Shown here: positions 51,029 to 60,027 of the stretch, in pieces | Layout of the letters: each line of letters opens with the position of its first letter | Position numbering within the stretch: position 1 is the stretch's first letter | DNA from: UBA8752 sp040261275 | GTDB taxonomy: Bacteria > Bacteroidota > Bacteroidia > Flavobacteriales_D > Sanyastnellaceae | Length of the DNA: 64,000 bases | Assembly: GCA_040261275.1 (NCBI GenBank) | Contig: JBDQOI010000008.1 | Location: forward strand, 1-64,000 | Direction of reading: 5' to 3' | The notes under the pieces: model-generated | The model's database searches: none | What the model was told of the DNA's origin: nothing | Seen by the model: the letters and a program-made list of their open reading frames with translations, nothing else | Made by a program: the position numbers and the translations under genes

Positions 51029-52945
51029 ATGAACTTCGGTAAACAATTCCTCGCGAGCCTCTTGGGCTCCACCCTCGCCCTCGTCATCGCCGGCACCCTT
51101 CTCATTTTCATTTTCGTCGGCGCCCTGGTCGGCGGTTTGACCGCGGCCTTCGCCGAAGCAGGCGACTCGGTGGAGGGAGAGTTCGATTTCGACTCAGACA
51201 TCGAGGAAGGCTCGGTCCTTCACCTCACATTTGACGCACCCCTCGTGGAGCGCGGTATGGAGGTTCCCTTCAAGCTCAATTTCGGAAGCCTCGAGCCCGA
51301 GACGCAGATGGGGCTCAACCACTTCCTGGCCGACATCGATCGCGCCACGGATGACGACAACATCGCGGGTATTTTAATCCAGGCCGACATGGTTTCTGGC
51401 TATCCCTCGATGCTGGGGGAGGTGCGCGATGCACTCGCCAGATTCAAGGCATCTGGAAAGTGGATCATCGCGTGGAGCGAGGCTTACACGCAAGGTGCCT
51501 ATTGGTTGTCCACAGTGGCCGACCAGGTATACCTCCACCCCGAAGGCGGCATGGACATGCGCGGCATGGGCATGGAGACCACTTTCCTGAAGCGGATGCT
51601 GGCCGATGTGGGCATCGAGATGACGGTGGTACGCGGCCCAGACAATGCTTACAAGAGTGCGGTCGAGCCGTATCTCCGGGAGGATCTTTCTCCGGCAAAC
51701 CGCGAGCAGATGACCGCCCTTCTTGAGGATTTCTGGGCCCGTATGGGCGGCGATGTGTCAACGGCACGCGGCATGACCCTCGCCGAGCTGGACGGACATG
51801 TCAATGCGCTGTCCATCCGCAAGACGCAAGATGCCTTGGACCTGGGCTTCGTGGACGGCCTGCTCTACGAGGATGAGCTACACGCCTTGCTGCTGGAAAA
51901 GGGCGCTGCCGAGGATGAGGACGAGACCAGCCATGCCGCCTTGGTGGGATACGGACGCTACCACAACCCCGATGTCTTCCAGGATTTCATGACGACCCTC
52001 GAGTTGGAACTGAACAGTGACATGGACAGTGATGAGGAAGACGCGGAGGACGAGGAAGACGAGGGCCAGGCGAGCGCAGTAGCCGTGGTGTTCGCCGTCG
52101 GCGGCATTGAGAGTGGAGAAGGCGATGATGCAACCATCGGTTCAGAGCGAATCGCGGGTGCGCTTCGTGAAGCTCGACTCGACCCGGAAGTAGGCGCTGT
52201 GGTATTGCGTGTCAACTCCCCTGGAGGAAGCGCATTGGCCAGCGATGTCATTTGGCGCGAGACGGTCTTGCTCAAAGAAGCGGGCAAGCCGGTCGTGGCT
52301 TCCATGAGTGATCTCGCCGCCAGTGGAGGTTACTACATCAGCTGTGCAGCCGATCACATCTTGGCCCAACCCAATACGATCACAGGCAGCATCGGGGTGT
52401 TCGGAGTGTTGCCCAGTGCGGGCAAGCTTCTGAAGGAGCGCATGAGCTTGGATTTCGATGGGGTGAAGTTGCATGAGCACGCAGATGCACTGTCCATGCA
52501 CACGCCCATTCAAGGCAAGGCACTCGATGCGGTGAACGAATCAGTAACCCAAGTCTATGACTCCTTTATTGAGCGTGTGGCTGAAGGCAGAGGGATGACC
52601 GTAGAAGCGGTGGATGCCGTTGCACGCGGAAGGGTATGGACCGGTCAGGACGCGATGGACATCGGCTTGGTCGATGGCATGGGCAACCTGAAGGATGCCG
52701 TGACAATGGCGGCTGAATTGGCAGGCATGGAGGACCCCGAGCTGGTTGAGCTCCCCGAGGCGGTAGACCCCTTCGAGCAATTCATAGAGGACTTCATGGG
52801 GGTCAGTGCCATGGCGCAGGTTGCCCAGGCTGCAGGTCTTCCTGACGATGCAGTGGCCGCCATGATGGACATTGAGGCCTTGGTGGAGTTGGCCCCGGCT
52901 GACCGCGTGCAAGCACGCATGCCATTCCGCATCCGCCTTTACTGA
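51029..52945 (+). CDS. sppA: Signal peptide peptidase SppA, long form
   Basis: A 638-residue membrane-anchored serine protease of family S49, degrading cleaved signal peptides. N-terminal membrane anchor at about 10-40. The general base is Lys209 (DNAYKSAVEP) and the nucleophile Ser432 (DLAASGGYY); both tandem domains are present. An acidic run at about 330-347 (SDEEDAEDEEDEG) separates the two halves, which is unusual. Its stop shares a base with the start of the next gene. Confidence 0.93.
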   Translation: MNFGKQFLASLLGSTLALVIAGTLLIFIFVGALVGGLTAAFAEAGDSVEGEFDFDSDIEEGSVLHLTFDAPLVERGMEVPFKLNFGSLEPETQMGLNHFLADIDRATDDDNIAGILIQADMVSGYPSMLGEVRDALARFKASGKWIIAWSEAYTQGAYWLSTVADQVYLHPEGGMDMRGMGMETTFLKRMLADVGIEMTVVRGPDNAYKSAVEPYLREDLSPANREQMTALLEDFWARMGGDVSTARGMTLAELDGHVNALSIRKTQDALDLGFVDGLLYEDELHALLLEKGAAEDEDETSHAALVGYGRYHNPDVFQDFMTTLELELNSDMDSDEEDAEDEEDEGQASAVAVVFAVGGIESGEGDDATIGSERIAGALREARLDPEVGAVVLRVNSPGGSALASDVIWRETVLLKEAGKPVVASMSDLAASGGYYISCAADHILAQPNTITGSIGVFGVLPSAGKLLKERMSLDFDGVKLHEHADALSMHTPIQGKALDAVNESVTQVYDSFIERVAEGRGMTVEAVDAVARGRVWTGQDAMDIGLVDGMGNLKDAVTMAAELAGMEDPELVELPEAVDPFEQFIEDFMGVSAMAQVAQAAGLPDDAVAAMMDIEALVELAPADRVQARMPFRIRLY

Positions 52946-53496
52946 TGGCCGGCCGGCATCAAGCCACGCCCATGGAAGCCCTTCCCCGTTTGACGGAGGA
53001 GGGCTTCCGTGCTTCCACCCGTATGCCCCTGCAGTTTGTGCTGGACCGCATACGCAGTGGACAGAACGTCGGGTCGGTGTTCCGGACTTCGGACGCCTTT
53101 CGATTGGAGGGTGTTCATCTCTGTGGGTATACGGCCCGACCGCCCCACCGGGACATCTTGAAGACGGCTTTGGGGGCCACAGACCACGTGAATTGGACGG
53201 GCCATGAGGACACAGTGGAAGCCATCCGAATCCTGCAGGCAGAAGGGGTGACGGTGATGGCTTTGGAACAGGCATCGAAGTCCGTCATGCTGCAGGATTG
53301 GAATCCCCAGTCCGCCAACCGTTACGCGGTGGTTTTGGGCAATGAGGTGAGGGGCTGCGCTCCAGACGTGCTCGAGGCGGTCGATGGTGTACTGGAAATA
53401 CCGCAATTCGGTGTCAAGCACAGCTTGAACGTCGCCGTTGCCGCCGGCATGGTCTGCTGGCAGGCCTTCCGAGCGATGGGACCGCCTCCAGGCTGA
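52945..53496 (+). CDS. SpoU/TrmH family RNA 2'-O-methyltransferase
   Basis: A 183-residue SPOUT enzyme. Motif 1 NVGSVFRTSDAF, motif 2 VVLGNEVRG and motif 3 IPQFGVKHSLNVAVAAGMV form the knotted SAM site. It methylates ribose in tRNA or rRNA; the target cannot be told. The ATG overlaps the sppA stop (TGATG), so translation is coupled. A bidirectional terminator follows. Confidence 0.92.
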   Translation: MAGRHQATPMEALPRLTEEGFRASTRMPLQFVLDRIRSGQNVGSVFRTSDAFRLEGVHLCGYTARPPHRDILKTALGATDHVNWTGHEDTVEAIRILQAEGVTVMALEQASKSVMLQDWNPQSANRYAVVLGNEVRGCAPDVLEAVDGVLEIPQFGVKHSLNVAVAAGMVCWQAFRAMGPPPG

Positions 53497-53515
53497 CTCG
53501 GAAGTTCACCCCATG

Positions 53516-53553
53516 AAAAAGCCCCGGTCTGCCATTGCGGACCGGGGCTTTTT
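53516..53553. terminator. Bidirectional terminator
   Basis: Five A, GCCCCGGTC, 10-base loop, GACCGGGGC, five T. It serves both the TrmH-family gene (plus) and the lipoprotein gene (minus). Confidence 0.88.
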
Positions 53554-53573
53554 GCGAATGGCTTTCGCAGGAC

Positions 53574-55274
53574 TCAATCGAGGTCGCGGAATTCGAGGTC
53601 TGAACTGGCCTTGCCGGACAGGCTGGCGTCCTTCTGGACGGCCATGTCGCGGTGCTGCTTGGCTTCAGCGCTGTTGCCCAAGCGGGCATTGGCAATGGCC
53701 ATCACATAATGGGCCACTGCACTGTCATCCGCATTGTTCAGGATGGTCTTGGCGCCGTTGGCGTCTCCATTGAGTAGCTTCGCCAAGGCGGCATTGACCG
53801 TATTCTCTCCGCTGAAGTTGGAAACCGCTTGGCTGTAGTTTCCTTCTTGGATCGCGAGGATGCCCTTGTTGTACTTCACTGCATCGCCTGCTCCGGAAGC
53901 ACCGTTGAGGTAGCGCTTCGCATCCGTGAGGTTCCCCTTCATCCGGGCCGTGGCGCCGAGGTTGTTGCTGATGATGGGGCTGTCACCACGTTCGTTTGCC
54001 GCCATGAAGCGGTCCGCAGCTTGGTTCAGCTTGCCCATTTCCATGAGGCAAACACCTTCGTTGTTGGGACCGCGCCAATCTCCGGTGTGCACGCGGCTCG
54101 TGGCTTCGTAGACCTTGAGCTTGTCGTCATTGCTTTCGAACAAGGTGGCGGCGTACAGGGCCTCCTCCACAGTCAGCGTGTCGGGGTTGCTCATCGCCAA
54201 ATCCATCAGCTCTTCATCGGAGTATCCTTCGATTTCATAAGACAAGGTGATCATCGAGCGGCGGAGGGCCGGAAGGATATCCTTCTCAATCTCCTTGTAG
54301 GTCTTGGCGATGTTCTTGATCTCCTCTTCGCGGCGGTTCTTGTCCGTGTACATGGACAATACACGCAGAATCAAATCCTTGTCTTCGATACTGGATGCAC
54401 GCATGAGCGACTGGAAACCATCCCAGTCCTCACCTTTTGGATTGTTTCCAAAGAATCCGTCCTCGACGTCGATTTTGTACCGCTTCAGGAGCTTGGCCAC
54501 GGCCGCATTGGCACTTTCTGCCCGCTCGAGGGCGAGGTCTTCGTTCAGGGTAATTTCTCCTTCGGGGGAAGCGTAGGCGCTGACGGAAGTGCGCTTGAGC
54601 ATGACGCTATCGTGGTCGGCTGCAAAGCCGATGAACTCCTCCAGGGAGACCATGTCTTCGTCGCGGAGTTCGCCATTGCGCACGCGCGAAGCGTTGTACT
54701 CGTAGTTGATTTCCGCCCCGGTCGTGTAGGAGATCACGCGTTGGAAAGCGTCTTCACCCATGACGAACCGGTCATCGGCCTGGACCCATTTGGGCGTGGT
54801 AATCACACCATCTCCGAGGACGACCGGTGCAAAGTCCATGGACTTGCTGCCCATGGTACCGCTGATGCGCAACTCCAATCGGGCCCCATCCTCCATGCCG
54901 TCCTGGTACGCGACAGAAGCACTGTAATCAAAAGATTTGGCCGACTTGAACGGCACAACCATGTAGTTGCCAGCGGCGTCTTCGCCTTGGAAGCCCTGCG
55001 TTTCGAAAGCGGCTTCGCCTCCGTCCCAAACGAGCACGGGGGTGGCTTCAATGATGGCCTTCTTGGCGAAATACTTCTCGGGGAAAGTCCCGGAAAGGCT
55101 CAGCTCGACCTCGCCACCTCGCATGATGAGAGGCTCGGGGTCCATAGAGAGGTTCAATTCTTCGATGGCCTTCTCCATTTTTCCAAGGCCTCCGCAGCCC
55201 GGAAGGGCGAAGATCAGGGCGAGCGTAGGAAGGAGGAGTGCCAGTCGTTGGCAAAGGGGGTACTGCATTTTCAT
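53574..55274 (-). CDS. OmpA-like/TPR lipoprotein
   Basis: A 566-residue outer-membrane-type lipoprotein; the lipobox FALPGC has Cys27. After a beta-rich region comes an OmpA-C-like segment (SVSAYASPEGEITLNEDLALERAESANAAVAKLL), expected to touch peptidoglycan, and then TPR-like repeats to the C-terminus (EGVCLMEMGKLNQAADRFMAANERG). The architecture resembles Bacteroidota envelope proteins such as those associated with T9SS or PG33-like complexes, but identity is unclear. Start at the ATG 55274; an ATG two codons later is possible. Exact -7 box 15 bases upstream. Confidence 0.82.
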   Translation of the reverse strand: MKMQYPLCQRLALLLPTLALIFALPGCGGLGKMEKAIEELNLSMDPEPLIMRGGEVELSLSGTFPEKYFAKKAIIEATPVLVWDGGEAAFETQGFQGEDAAGNYMVVPFKSAKSFDYSASVAYQDGMEDGARLELRISGTMGSKSMDFAPVVLGDGVITTPKWVQADDRFVMGEDAFQRVISYTTGAEINYEYNASRVRNGELRDEDMVSLEEFIGFAADHDSVMLKRTSVSAYASPEGEITLNEDLALERAESANAAVAKLLKRYKIDVEDGFFGNNPKGEDWDGFQSLMRASSIEDKDLILRVLSMYTDKNRREEEIKNIAKTYKEIEKDILPALRRSMITLSYEIEGYSDEELMDLAMSNPDTLTVEEALYAATLFESNDDKLKVYEATSRVHTGDWRGPNNEGVCLMEMGKLNQAADRFMAANERGDSPIISNNLGATARMKGNLTDAKRYLNGASGAGDAVKYNKGILAIQEGNYSQAVSNFSGENTVNAALAKLLNGDANGAKTILNNADDSAVAHYVMAIANARLGNSAEAKQHRDMAVQKDASLSGKASSDLEFRDLD

Positions 55275-55289
55275 GAATCGTATCGCGGT

Positions 55290-55297
55290 CAAAAGTA
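55290..55297 (-). promoter_or_regulatory. -7 box TACTTTTG for the OmpA-like lipoprotein
   Basis: Exact TAnnTTTG on the minus strand, 15 bases before the ATG at 55274, in the 42-base gap after accA. Confidence 0.5.
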
Positions 55298-55316
55298 AGG
55301 GTTCCTACAACGCCAA

Positions 55317-56270
55317 TCAGGCTTGCACAACCCCCATGGAAGAGAACTTTCGAATACGGGCGTCGATGCGTTTGTCAGCATTCTGCACCCTGAGTTTGCG
55401 GAGGTGTTTGAGGATTTCGTCTTTGACGGAGGCGAAGGCGGCTTCGCGGTCGTTGTGGGCACCTCCGAGCGGCTCGGGAATAATGCCGTCGATAAGTTTG
55501 TTGCCAAGCATGTCGTCGGCTGTCAACTTGAGGGCTTCCGCAGCTTCCACTTTGTGGTCCCATGAGCGCCACAAGATGCTGGAACAGGATTCTGGTGAAA
55601 TCACGGAATACCAGGTGTGCTCCATCATCAGGACGCGGTCACCGATTCCGATTCCGAGTGCACCGCCTGAAGCCCCTTCACCGATGACCACACAGATCAC
55701 CGGCACCCGCAATTGCATCATCTCGATGAGGTTTCGAGCGATGGCCTCTCCTTGACCTCGCTCCTCTGCCTCGAGACCCGGGTACGCGCCAGGAGTGTCG
55801 ATCAAGCACACCACGGGGCGGTTGAATTTCTCTGCCAGTTTCATCAGGCGCAGTGCCTTTCGATAACCCGAGGGATTGGCCATACCGAAGTTCCGGTATT
55901 GACGGAGTTTGGTGTTGGCTCCCTTTTGTTGCCCTACAAACATCACGGGCAGGTCATCGATCATGCCCAGTCCGCCGATCATCGCCTTGTCATCCTTGGA
56001 GCTTCGGTCCCCGTGCAGCTCCATGAACCTGCCATCGGTCAATGCCGCAATGTGGTCGAGCGTATATGGACGGTCGGGGTGCCGGGATACCTGAACGCGC
56101 TGCCAAGGGGTCAGACTCGAGTAAATCTCCTTGCTGACCTCGTCGATTTTTTGTTCCAAATCGGCGACGGTACTCTGCATGTCCACTTGCCCCTGACCAT
56201 CAATGTCCTGGGCTTGTTCGAGCTGCTCCCGCAATTGGCGGATGGGCTCTTCAAAATCGAGGTAGTTCAT
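55317..56270 (-). CDS. accA: Acetyl-CoA carboxylase carboxyltransferase alpha subunit
   Basis: A 317-residue subunit forming malonyl-CoA with AccD; it supplies the substrate of FabD. Markers are RPYTLDHIAALTDGRFMELHGDR, GYRKALRLMKLAEKFNRPVV, DTPGAYPGLEAEERGQGEAIA and GEGASGGALGIGIGDRVLMME. Start at MNYLDFEEPIRQL; the upstream in-frame part shows no similarity. An exact -7 box lies 45 bases before the ATG. Confidence 0.96.
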   Translation of the reverse strand: MNYLDFEEPIRQLREQLEQAQDIDGQGQVDMQSTVADLEQKIDEVSKEIYSSLTPWQRVQVSRHPDRPYTLDHIAALTDGRFMELHGDRSSKDDKAMIGGLGMIDDLPVMFVGQQKGANTKLRQYRNFGMANPSGYRKALRLMKLAEKFNRPVVCLIDTPGAYPGLEAEERGQGEAIARNLIEMMQLRVPVICVVIGEGASGGALGIGIGDRVLMMEHTWYSVISPESCSSILWRSWDHKVEAAEALKLTADDMLGNKLIDGIIPEPLGGAHNDREAAFASVKDEILKHLRKLRVQNADKRIDARIRKFSSMGVVQA

Positions 56271-56315
56271 TCTGAATGCGTTCCTCTTCCTCTCCGATGG
56301 GAGACTTTCAATCTG

Positions 56316-56323
56316 CAAACCTA
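56316..56323 (-). promoter_or_regulatory. -7 box TAGGTTTG for accA
   Basis: Exact TAnnTTTG on the minus strand, 45 bases before the accA ATG at 56270. Confidence 0.5.
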
Positions 56324-56365
56324 ATGTGGATACGGCATGTAGTTGTCCGAATGTCCCCGGTGTTG

Positions 56366-56953
56366 TCAACCGCGCACCTTGAGTTCATCGACCATGGCGC
56401 GAACGGCCCTTCCCCGGTGACTGACTGCATTTTTTTCTTCAGCGTTCATTTCAGCGAAGGTGCGGTCGCTCTCCTCCGGAGCGAATACCGGGTCATAACC
56501 AAAGCCGTCAGCGCCACTTCGTCTCAGGGTGATTTCTCCACGACAGATGCCTTCGAAAGTCTGTGTGCCCTGCGGGCCTGTCAATGCGATGACGGTGCGG
56601 AACTGCGCGCCTCGGTCCGAACGATTGTCCAATGCAGCCAAAAGCTTGGACATGTTGGCCTCCGCATCCTTTTCCGGTCCGCCGTAAAATGCCGTGTCTA
56701 CACCTGGAGCCCCGCCGAGGGCGTCCACTTCCAACCCGGTATCGTCGGCGAAACAGGGGACGCCATAGTGCCGCGTGACGTATTCTGCTTTCTGAATGGC
56801 GTTGCCTTGGATGGTATCGGAGGTTTCGGGGATGTCCTCGGTGCAGCCGATTTCATCCAGACCGACCACCTCGAAATGACCGGAGAGCAGGGCCGAGATT
56901 TCCTGGACTTTTCCGGGGTTCCGGGTGGCGAAGACGAGGCGGCGATGAGACAT
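56366..56953 (-). CDS. rdgB: Non-canonical purine NTP pyrophosphatase
   Basis: A 195-residue RdgB/HAM1 protein that removes dITP, ITP and XTP from the nucleotide pool. FATRNPGKVQEI, FADDTGLEVDALGGAPGVDTAFYGG, SGADGFGYDPVFAPEES and SHRGRAVRAM are all present. It follows menE by 21 bases and could be the last gene of the men operon. CATCTTCG ends 4 bases before its ATG, a weak hint of its own promoter. Confidence 0.95.
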   Translation of the reverse strand: MSHRRLVFATRNPGKVQEISALLSGHFEVVGLDEIGCTEDIPETSDTIQGNAIQKAEYVTRHYGVPCFADDTGLEVDALGGAPGVDTAFYGGPEKDAEANMSKLLAALDNRSDRGAQFRTVIALTGPQGTQTFEGICRGEITLRRSGADGFGYDPVFAPEESDRTFAEMNAEEKNAVSHRGRAVRAMVDELKVRG

Positions 56954-56974
56954 GATGCGAAGATGCGAAGGGCT

Positions 56975-58024
56975 TTACATTCGACGCACCTTTCCCGTTT
57001 CGGTTTGTTCGAATTGCGCTTGGAATTCCACCGTGCGCGGGCGGGTGTTCCCCAGGTGCATGCAGTCGGCGAGCAGTTTCTCTGCCAATACTCCGTCACC
57101 TGCTCCTTCGATGACCAGCGTGACCCGTTCACCCAGCCGTTCGTCCTTCCTGCCGCATACATACCAACGTCGCAATCTGATTCGCGCTTCAATTGCGCCG
57201 GCAATCTGGCGCTCCACCTCGTTCGGATGCACTTTGATTCCCCCCGAATTCACGACGTCGTCCAATCGCCCGAGCCACTGGAATTCCTGTGCGTCCGGAG
57301 TGGAAATCCACGCTCCGGCATCTCGGGTATGCAAGTGGTGCACACCGCGACCCGGCGCATCGATGACGATGGACTGGTCATCTTGAATGTCAACTGCAAC
57401 GCCGGGGAGCGGGCGGTATGCTTCCGTGCCGATTGGCCGTGTGGCAATGTGGGTCAGGGTTTCCGTCATCCCGAAGCCCATGTGCAGCCGACATCCACGG
57501 ACTTGACCGGCCTCCTGCAAAGCCTTCTCAAGCCCGGGATCCAACGGAGCTCCGCCCAGCAAAAGTTGTCTGAAGCGCGACAATTGGTTCGATTCCAGCA
57601 GGTGGCGCGCTTGCATGGGAGTGGCCACCCCGAAATGATAGGGGTCTGCTCCACCCGGGGCTCCGTTTCCGATCGAGGCGGGAAGGGAAGGCGTCGATGA
57701 TGGCATGGAAACGGTCAGGTCCCATCCCAGGATGAGGGCCCGCCAGACGGCCATTCGCCCACCGGTTCCAGAGGCGGGAAGCGCAGACCATGTTCGAATG
57801 CCGGTCCCGGTCAGTCCAAAATGCCGGGCTGTAGCCAGGGCCGAAGCCCGAACGGCATCCGGCGAGAACCGGTGGGTGGCCGGAAGACCGGTGCTGCCCG
57901 ATGTTGTGGCGGTAGGCGATCCGCTCCTCCATTCCGCTGCCACCTGATCAAATGGGACCCCCCAGTCATTCTCCGGGGTGGCAACCACGGGGTTTCCTGA
58001 GATGATGCGCCAACAGTGGCTCAT
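56975..58024 (-). CDS. menE: o-Succinylbenzoate-CoA ligase
   Basis: A 349-residue ANL-superfamily enzyme activating o-succinylbenzoate in menaquinone synthesis. ATTSGSTGLPATHRF is the phosphate loop; GFGMTETLTH, WLGRLDDVVNSGGIKVHPNEVE and the C-terminal lysine in TGKVRRM are further landmarks. It is short, as is usual for Bacteroidota MenE, which lacks much of the N-terminal subdomain. Its ATG overlaps the menC stop (ATGA). Confidence 0.93.
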   Translation of the reverse strand: MSHCWRIISGNPVVATPENDWGVPFDQVAAEWRSGSPTATTSGSTGLPATHRFSPDAVRASALATARHFGLTGTGIRTWSALPASGTGGRMAVWRALILGWDLTVSMPSSTPSLPASIGNGAPGGADPYHFGVATPMQARHLLESNQLSRFRQLLLGGAPLDPGLEKALQEAGQVRGCRLHMGFGMTETLTHIATRPIGTEAYRPLPGVAVDIQDDQSIVIDAPGRGVHHLHTRDAGAWISTPDAQEFQWLGRLDDVVNSGGIKVHPNEVERQIAGAIEARIRLRRWYVCGRKDERLGERVTLVIEGAGDGVLAEKLLADCMHLGNTRPRTVEFQAQFEQTETGKVRRM

Positions 58025-59115
58025 GACAGGATGTAGGTCAGGTCCCAAGTGTGCAGTTTTCCGTTGGCCCGGGCGGCGGGGTGGTCCATTCTCAATTGAC
58101 CCCCGGAGACGACCAGGGGAGAAGGAATGTTGTCGGTAAACAGGCTCCCCGTTCCCAAACCCTGTGGCAAGGGGAGGGGGTCTTCTGCAATGGCATCCGC
58201 CGCCCATTGGGCGATGGCGTTGAGTCCGATGTTGCTCTCCAGGGCACTGGTGGCCCACCACCCGGCTTCGATTTCAGTCGCGAGATCAATCCAGTGGTTG
58301 GCCTCCACAAAACCGCCGATCAAGCTGGGCTTCAGGATGATGTAGGCGGGTTTGATGAGGTGAAGCAAGTTTCGCCGCAGGGCGGTGTCATGTATGCCGA
58401 TGAGCTCTTCATCGAGGGCGACCGGGATGGCCGATTCGGCACAGATGTACTCCATCTTCTTCCACTGTCCCGGGCGAATCGGCTGTTCCATACTGTGGAT
58501 GTCATAGGCCGCCAATCGCTCCAGTTTTCGCAAGGTGACAGCTGCATCCCCATCGTCGAGTCCGCCATTGGCGTCGAGCCGCAAGGTCACCTTATCCGCG
58601 GGGGCCACCGACCGAATCGCATCGAGGCAGGCGCATTCCTGTTCGAAGTCCAGGGCCCCCACCTTCATCTTCAGGGTCGTGAAACCGCGGGCGAGGAGCC
58701 CCTCGGCCTGCTCCACCATGGACTGGGGCGTGCCCATCCAGATGAGGCCGTTGATGGGGACAGGTTGACCTTCCGTGAACGGGCCGGGAAAAAGGGTGCG
58801 GTCCCCTTCATTCAAAAGGTCGATCAGGGCAGTTTCCGCAGCGAATCGAACCGCAGGGTATTGCAGGCTCATCGACTTGGGGTCCAAGGTGCCGGAAGCC
58901 TGGAGCTTCTTCAGTTCCATCCGCGCACGAGGGGCGCTTTCTGGACTGAGACCGGGGATCAAGCTGCATTCACCGATGCCGATGCGGCCGTCCTCCTCCA
59001 GGTCTCGGGCCACCAAAAAAAAGCTGGGCTTTTCCGTCAGCACGCCACGGGAGGTACCCGCGGGGTTCTTGAAATGGAGCATGCGCTCCACGATGTTGAT
59101 TTCCAGGCCGGTCAT
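58021..59115 (-). CDS. menC: o-Succinylbenzoate synthase
   Basis: A 364-residue enolase-superfamily enzyme that dehydrates SHCHC to o-succinylbenzoate. Catalytic lysines lie in LKMKVG (149/151) and ILKPSLIGG (262), and metal ligands are Asp181 (LDANGG), Glu210 (MEQP) and Asp235 (ALDEE). Start at MTGLEINIVERM overlaps the menA stop (ATGA). Confidence 0.94.
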   Translation of the reverse strand: MTGLEINIVERMLHFKNPAGTSRGVLTEKPSFFLVARDLEEDGRIGIGECSLIPGLSPESAPRARMELKKLQASGTLDPKSMSLQYPAVRFAAETALIDLLNEGDRTLFPGPFTEGQPVPINGLIWMGTPQSMVEQAEGLLARGFTTLKMKVGALDFEQECACLDAIRSVAPADKVTLRLDANGGLDDGDAAVTLRKLERLAAYDIHSMEQPIRPGQWKKMEYICAESAIPVALDEELIGIHDTALRRNLLHLIKPAYIILKPSLIGGFVEANHWIDLATEIEAGWWATSALESNIGLNAIAQWAADAIAEDPLPLPQGLGTGSLFTDNIPSPLVVSGGQLRMDHPAARANGKLHTWDLTYILS

Positions 59116-60023
59116 GCCAAAGGACTGAGAAAGAGGAAGAGCGCGATGGCAAACGTACTCAAGGCCACCTTTTTCAGTTCTCCATCCAACGCGGCCGGGT
59201 CTTGGGCGCGCCAGGTGAAGGCAAGGTGCTTCGCGTGGACCAGGGCAAACAGACCGTACCACAATTGTCCTCGCCATGGGCCTTCGGGGTCAATCGCCCA
59301 GAACACCAACAAGGATGCCCACCCAACCAGGAGAAGGAGGGCGTGGTATCGCTTGCCCCGGTCAAAACCCATGCGGACCACAAGAGTGCGCTTGCCCGCG
59401 GCGGCATCGGAGACGTGGTCGCGCAAGTTGTTCAGGTTGAGGACGGCGACGCTGAAAAGGCCAATGGTCAGGGACGGCAGAAGCCAACGCACATCGAAGG
59501 TTCCGGCGATGAGGGATGCGGTTCCAGCCACTCCGGCAATACCGAAAAAGAGCAAGACACTGATGTCTCCCAGTCCGCTGTATCCATAGGGGCGATCGCC
59601 GGCTGTATAGGCATAGGCTGCCGCGATGGCCGCCAAGCCGATGCCCACCCATTGGGCGAGCAACACGCCATCTCCTTCCACCGCCAAATACACCGTAACA
59701 AGGCCCGTGGCGAATGCCAGGGCACCCGTGGCGATCACGGCGCGCTTCATTTGCTTCACGGAGATGCGCCCGGAAGCCACCGCGCGGTCCTGTCTTTCGA
59801 CGCCCTCCGTCCTGTCCGCGCCGTTCTCGAAGTCTCCGAGGTCGTTGGCGAAATTGGCCAGTATTTGCAACAGCAGCACCGTCATCATTGCCCCGAGGAA
59901 CAAGGGTCGGACCCTGCCATCCGGAACGCCCGACGCGGCGGCCAAGGCGCCTCCCGTCAACACGCACGCGCTGGCGAGGGGTAAAGTCCGCAGGCGGGCA
60001 GCGCCGATGAGATCGCGGAGCAT
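59112..60023 (-). CDS. menA: 1,4-Dihydroxy-2-naphthoate prenyltransferase
   Basis: A 303-residue UbiA-type membrane prenyltransferase with about nine helices. The first Asp-rich motif is NFANDLGDFENGADR and the second lies at NNLRDHVSDAAAGKRTL. It attaches the isoprenoid tail to DHNA, the first membrane step of menaquinone synthesis. Start at MLRDLIGAARLRTLPLA, 4 bases after menB. Confidence 0.95.
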   Translation of the reverse strand: MLRDLIGAARLRTLPLASACVLTGGALAAASGVPDGRVRPLFLGAMMTVLLLQILANFANDLGDFENGADRTEGVERQDRAVASGRISVKQMKRAVIATGALAFATGLVTVYLAVEGDGVLLAQWVGIGLAAIAAAYAYTAGDRPYGYSGLGDISVLLFFGIAGVAGTASLIAGTFDVRWLLPSLTIGLFSVAVLNLNNLRDHVSDAAAGKRTLVVRMGFDRGKRYHALLLLVGWASLLVFWAIDPEGPWRGQLWYGLFALVHAKHLAFTWRAQDPAALDGELKKVALSTFAIALFLFLSPLA

Positions 60024-60027
60024 GGAC

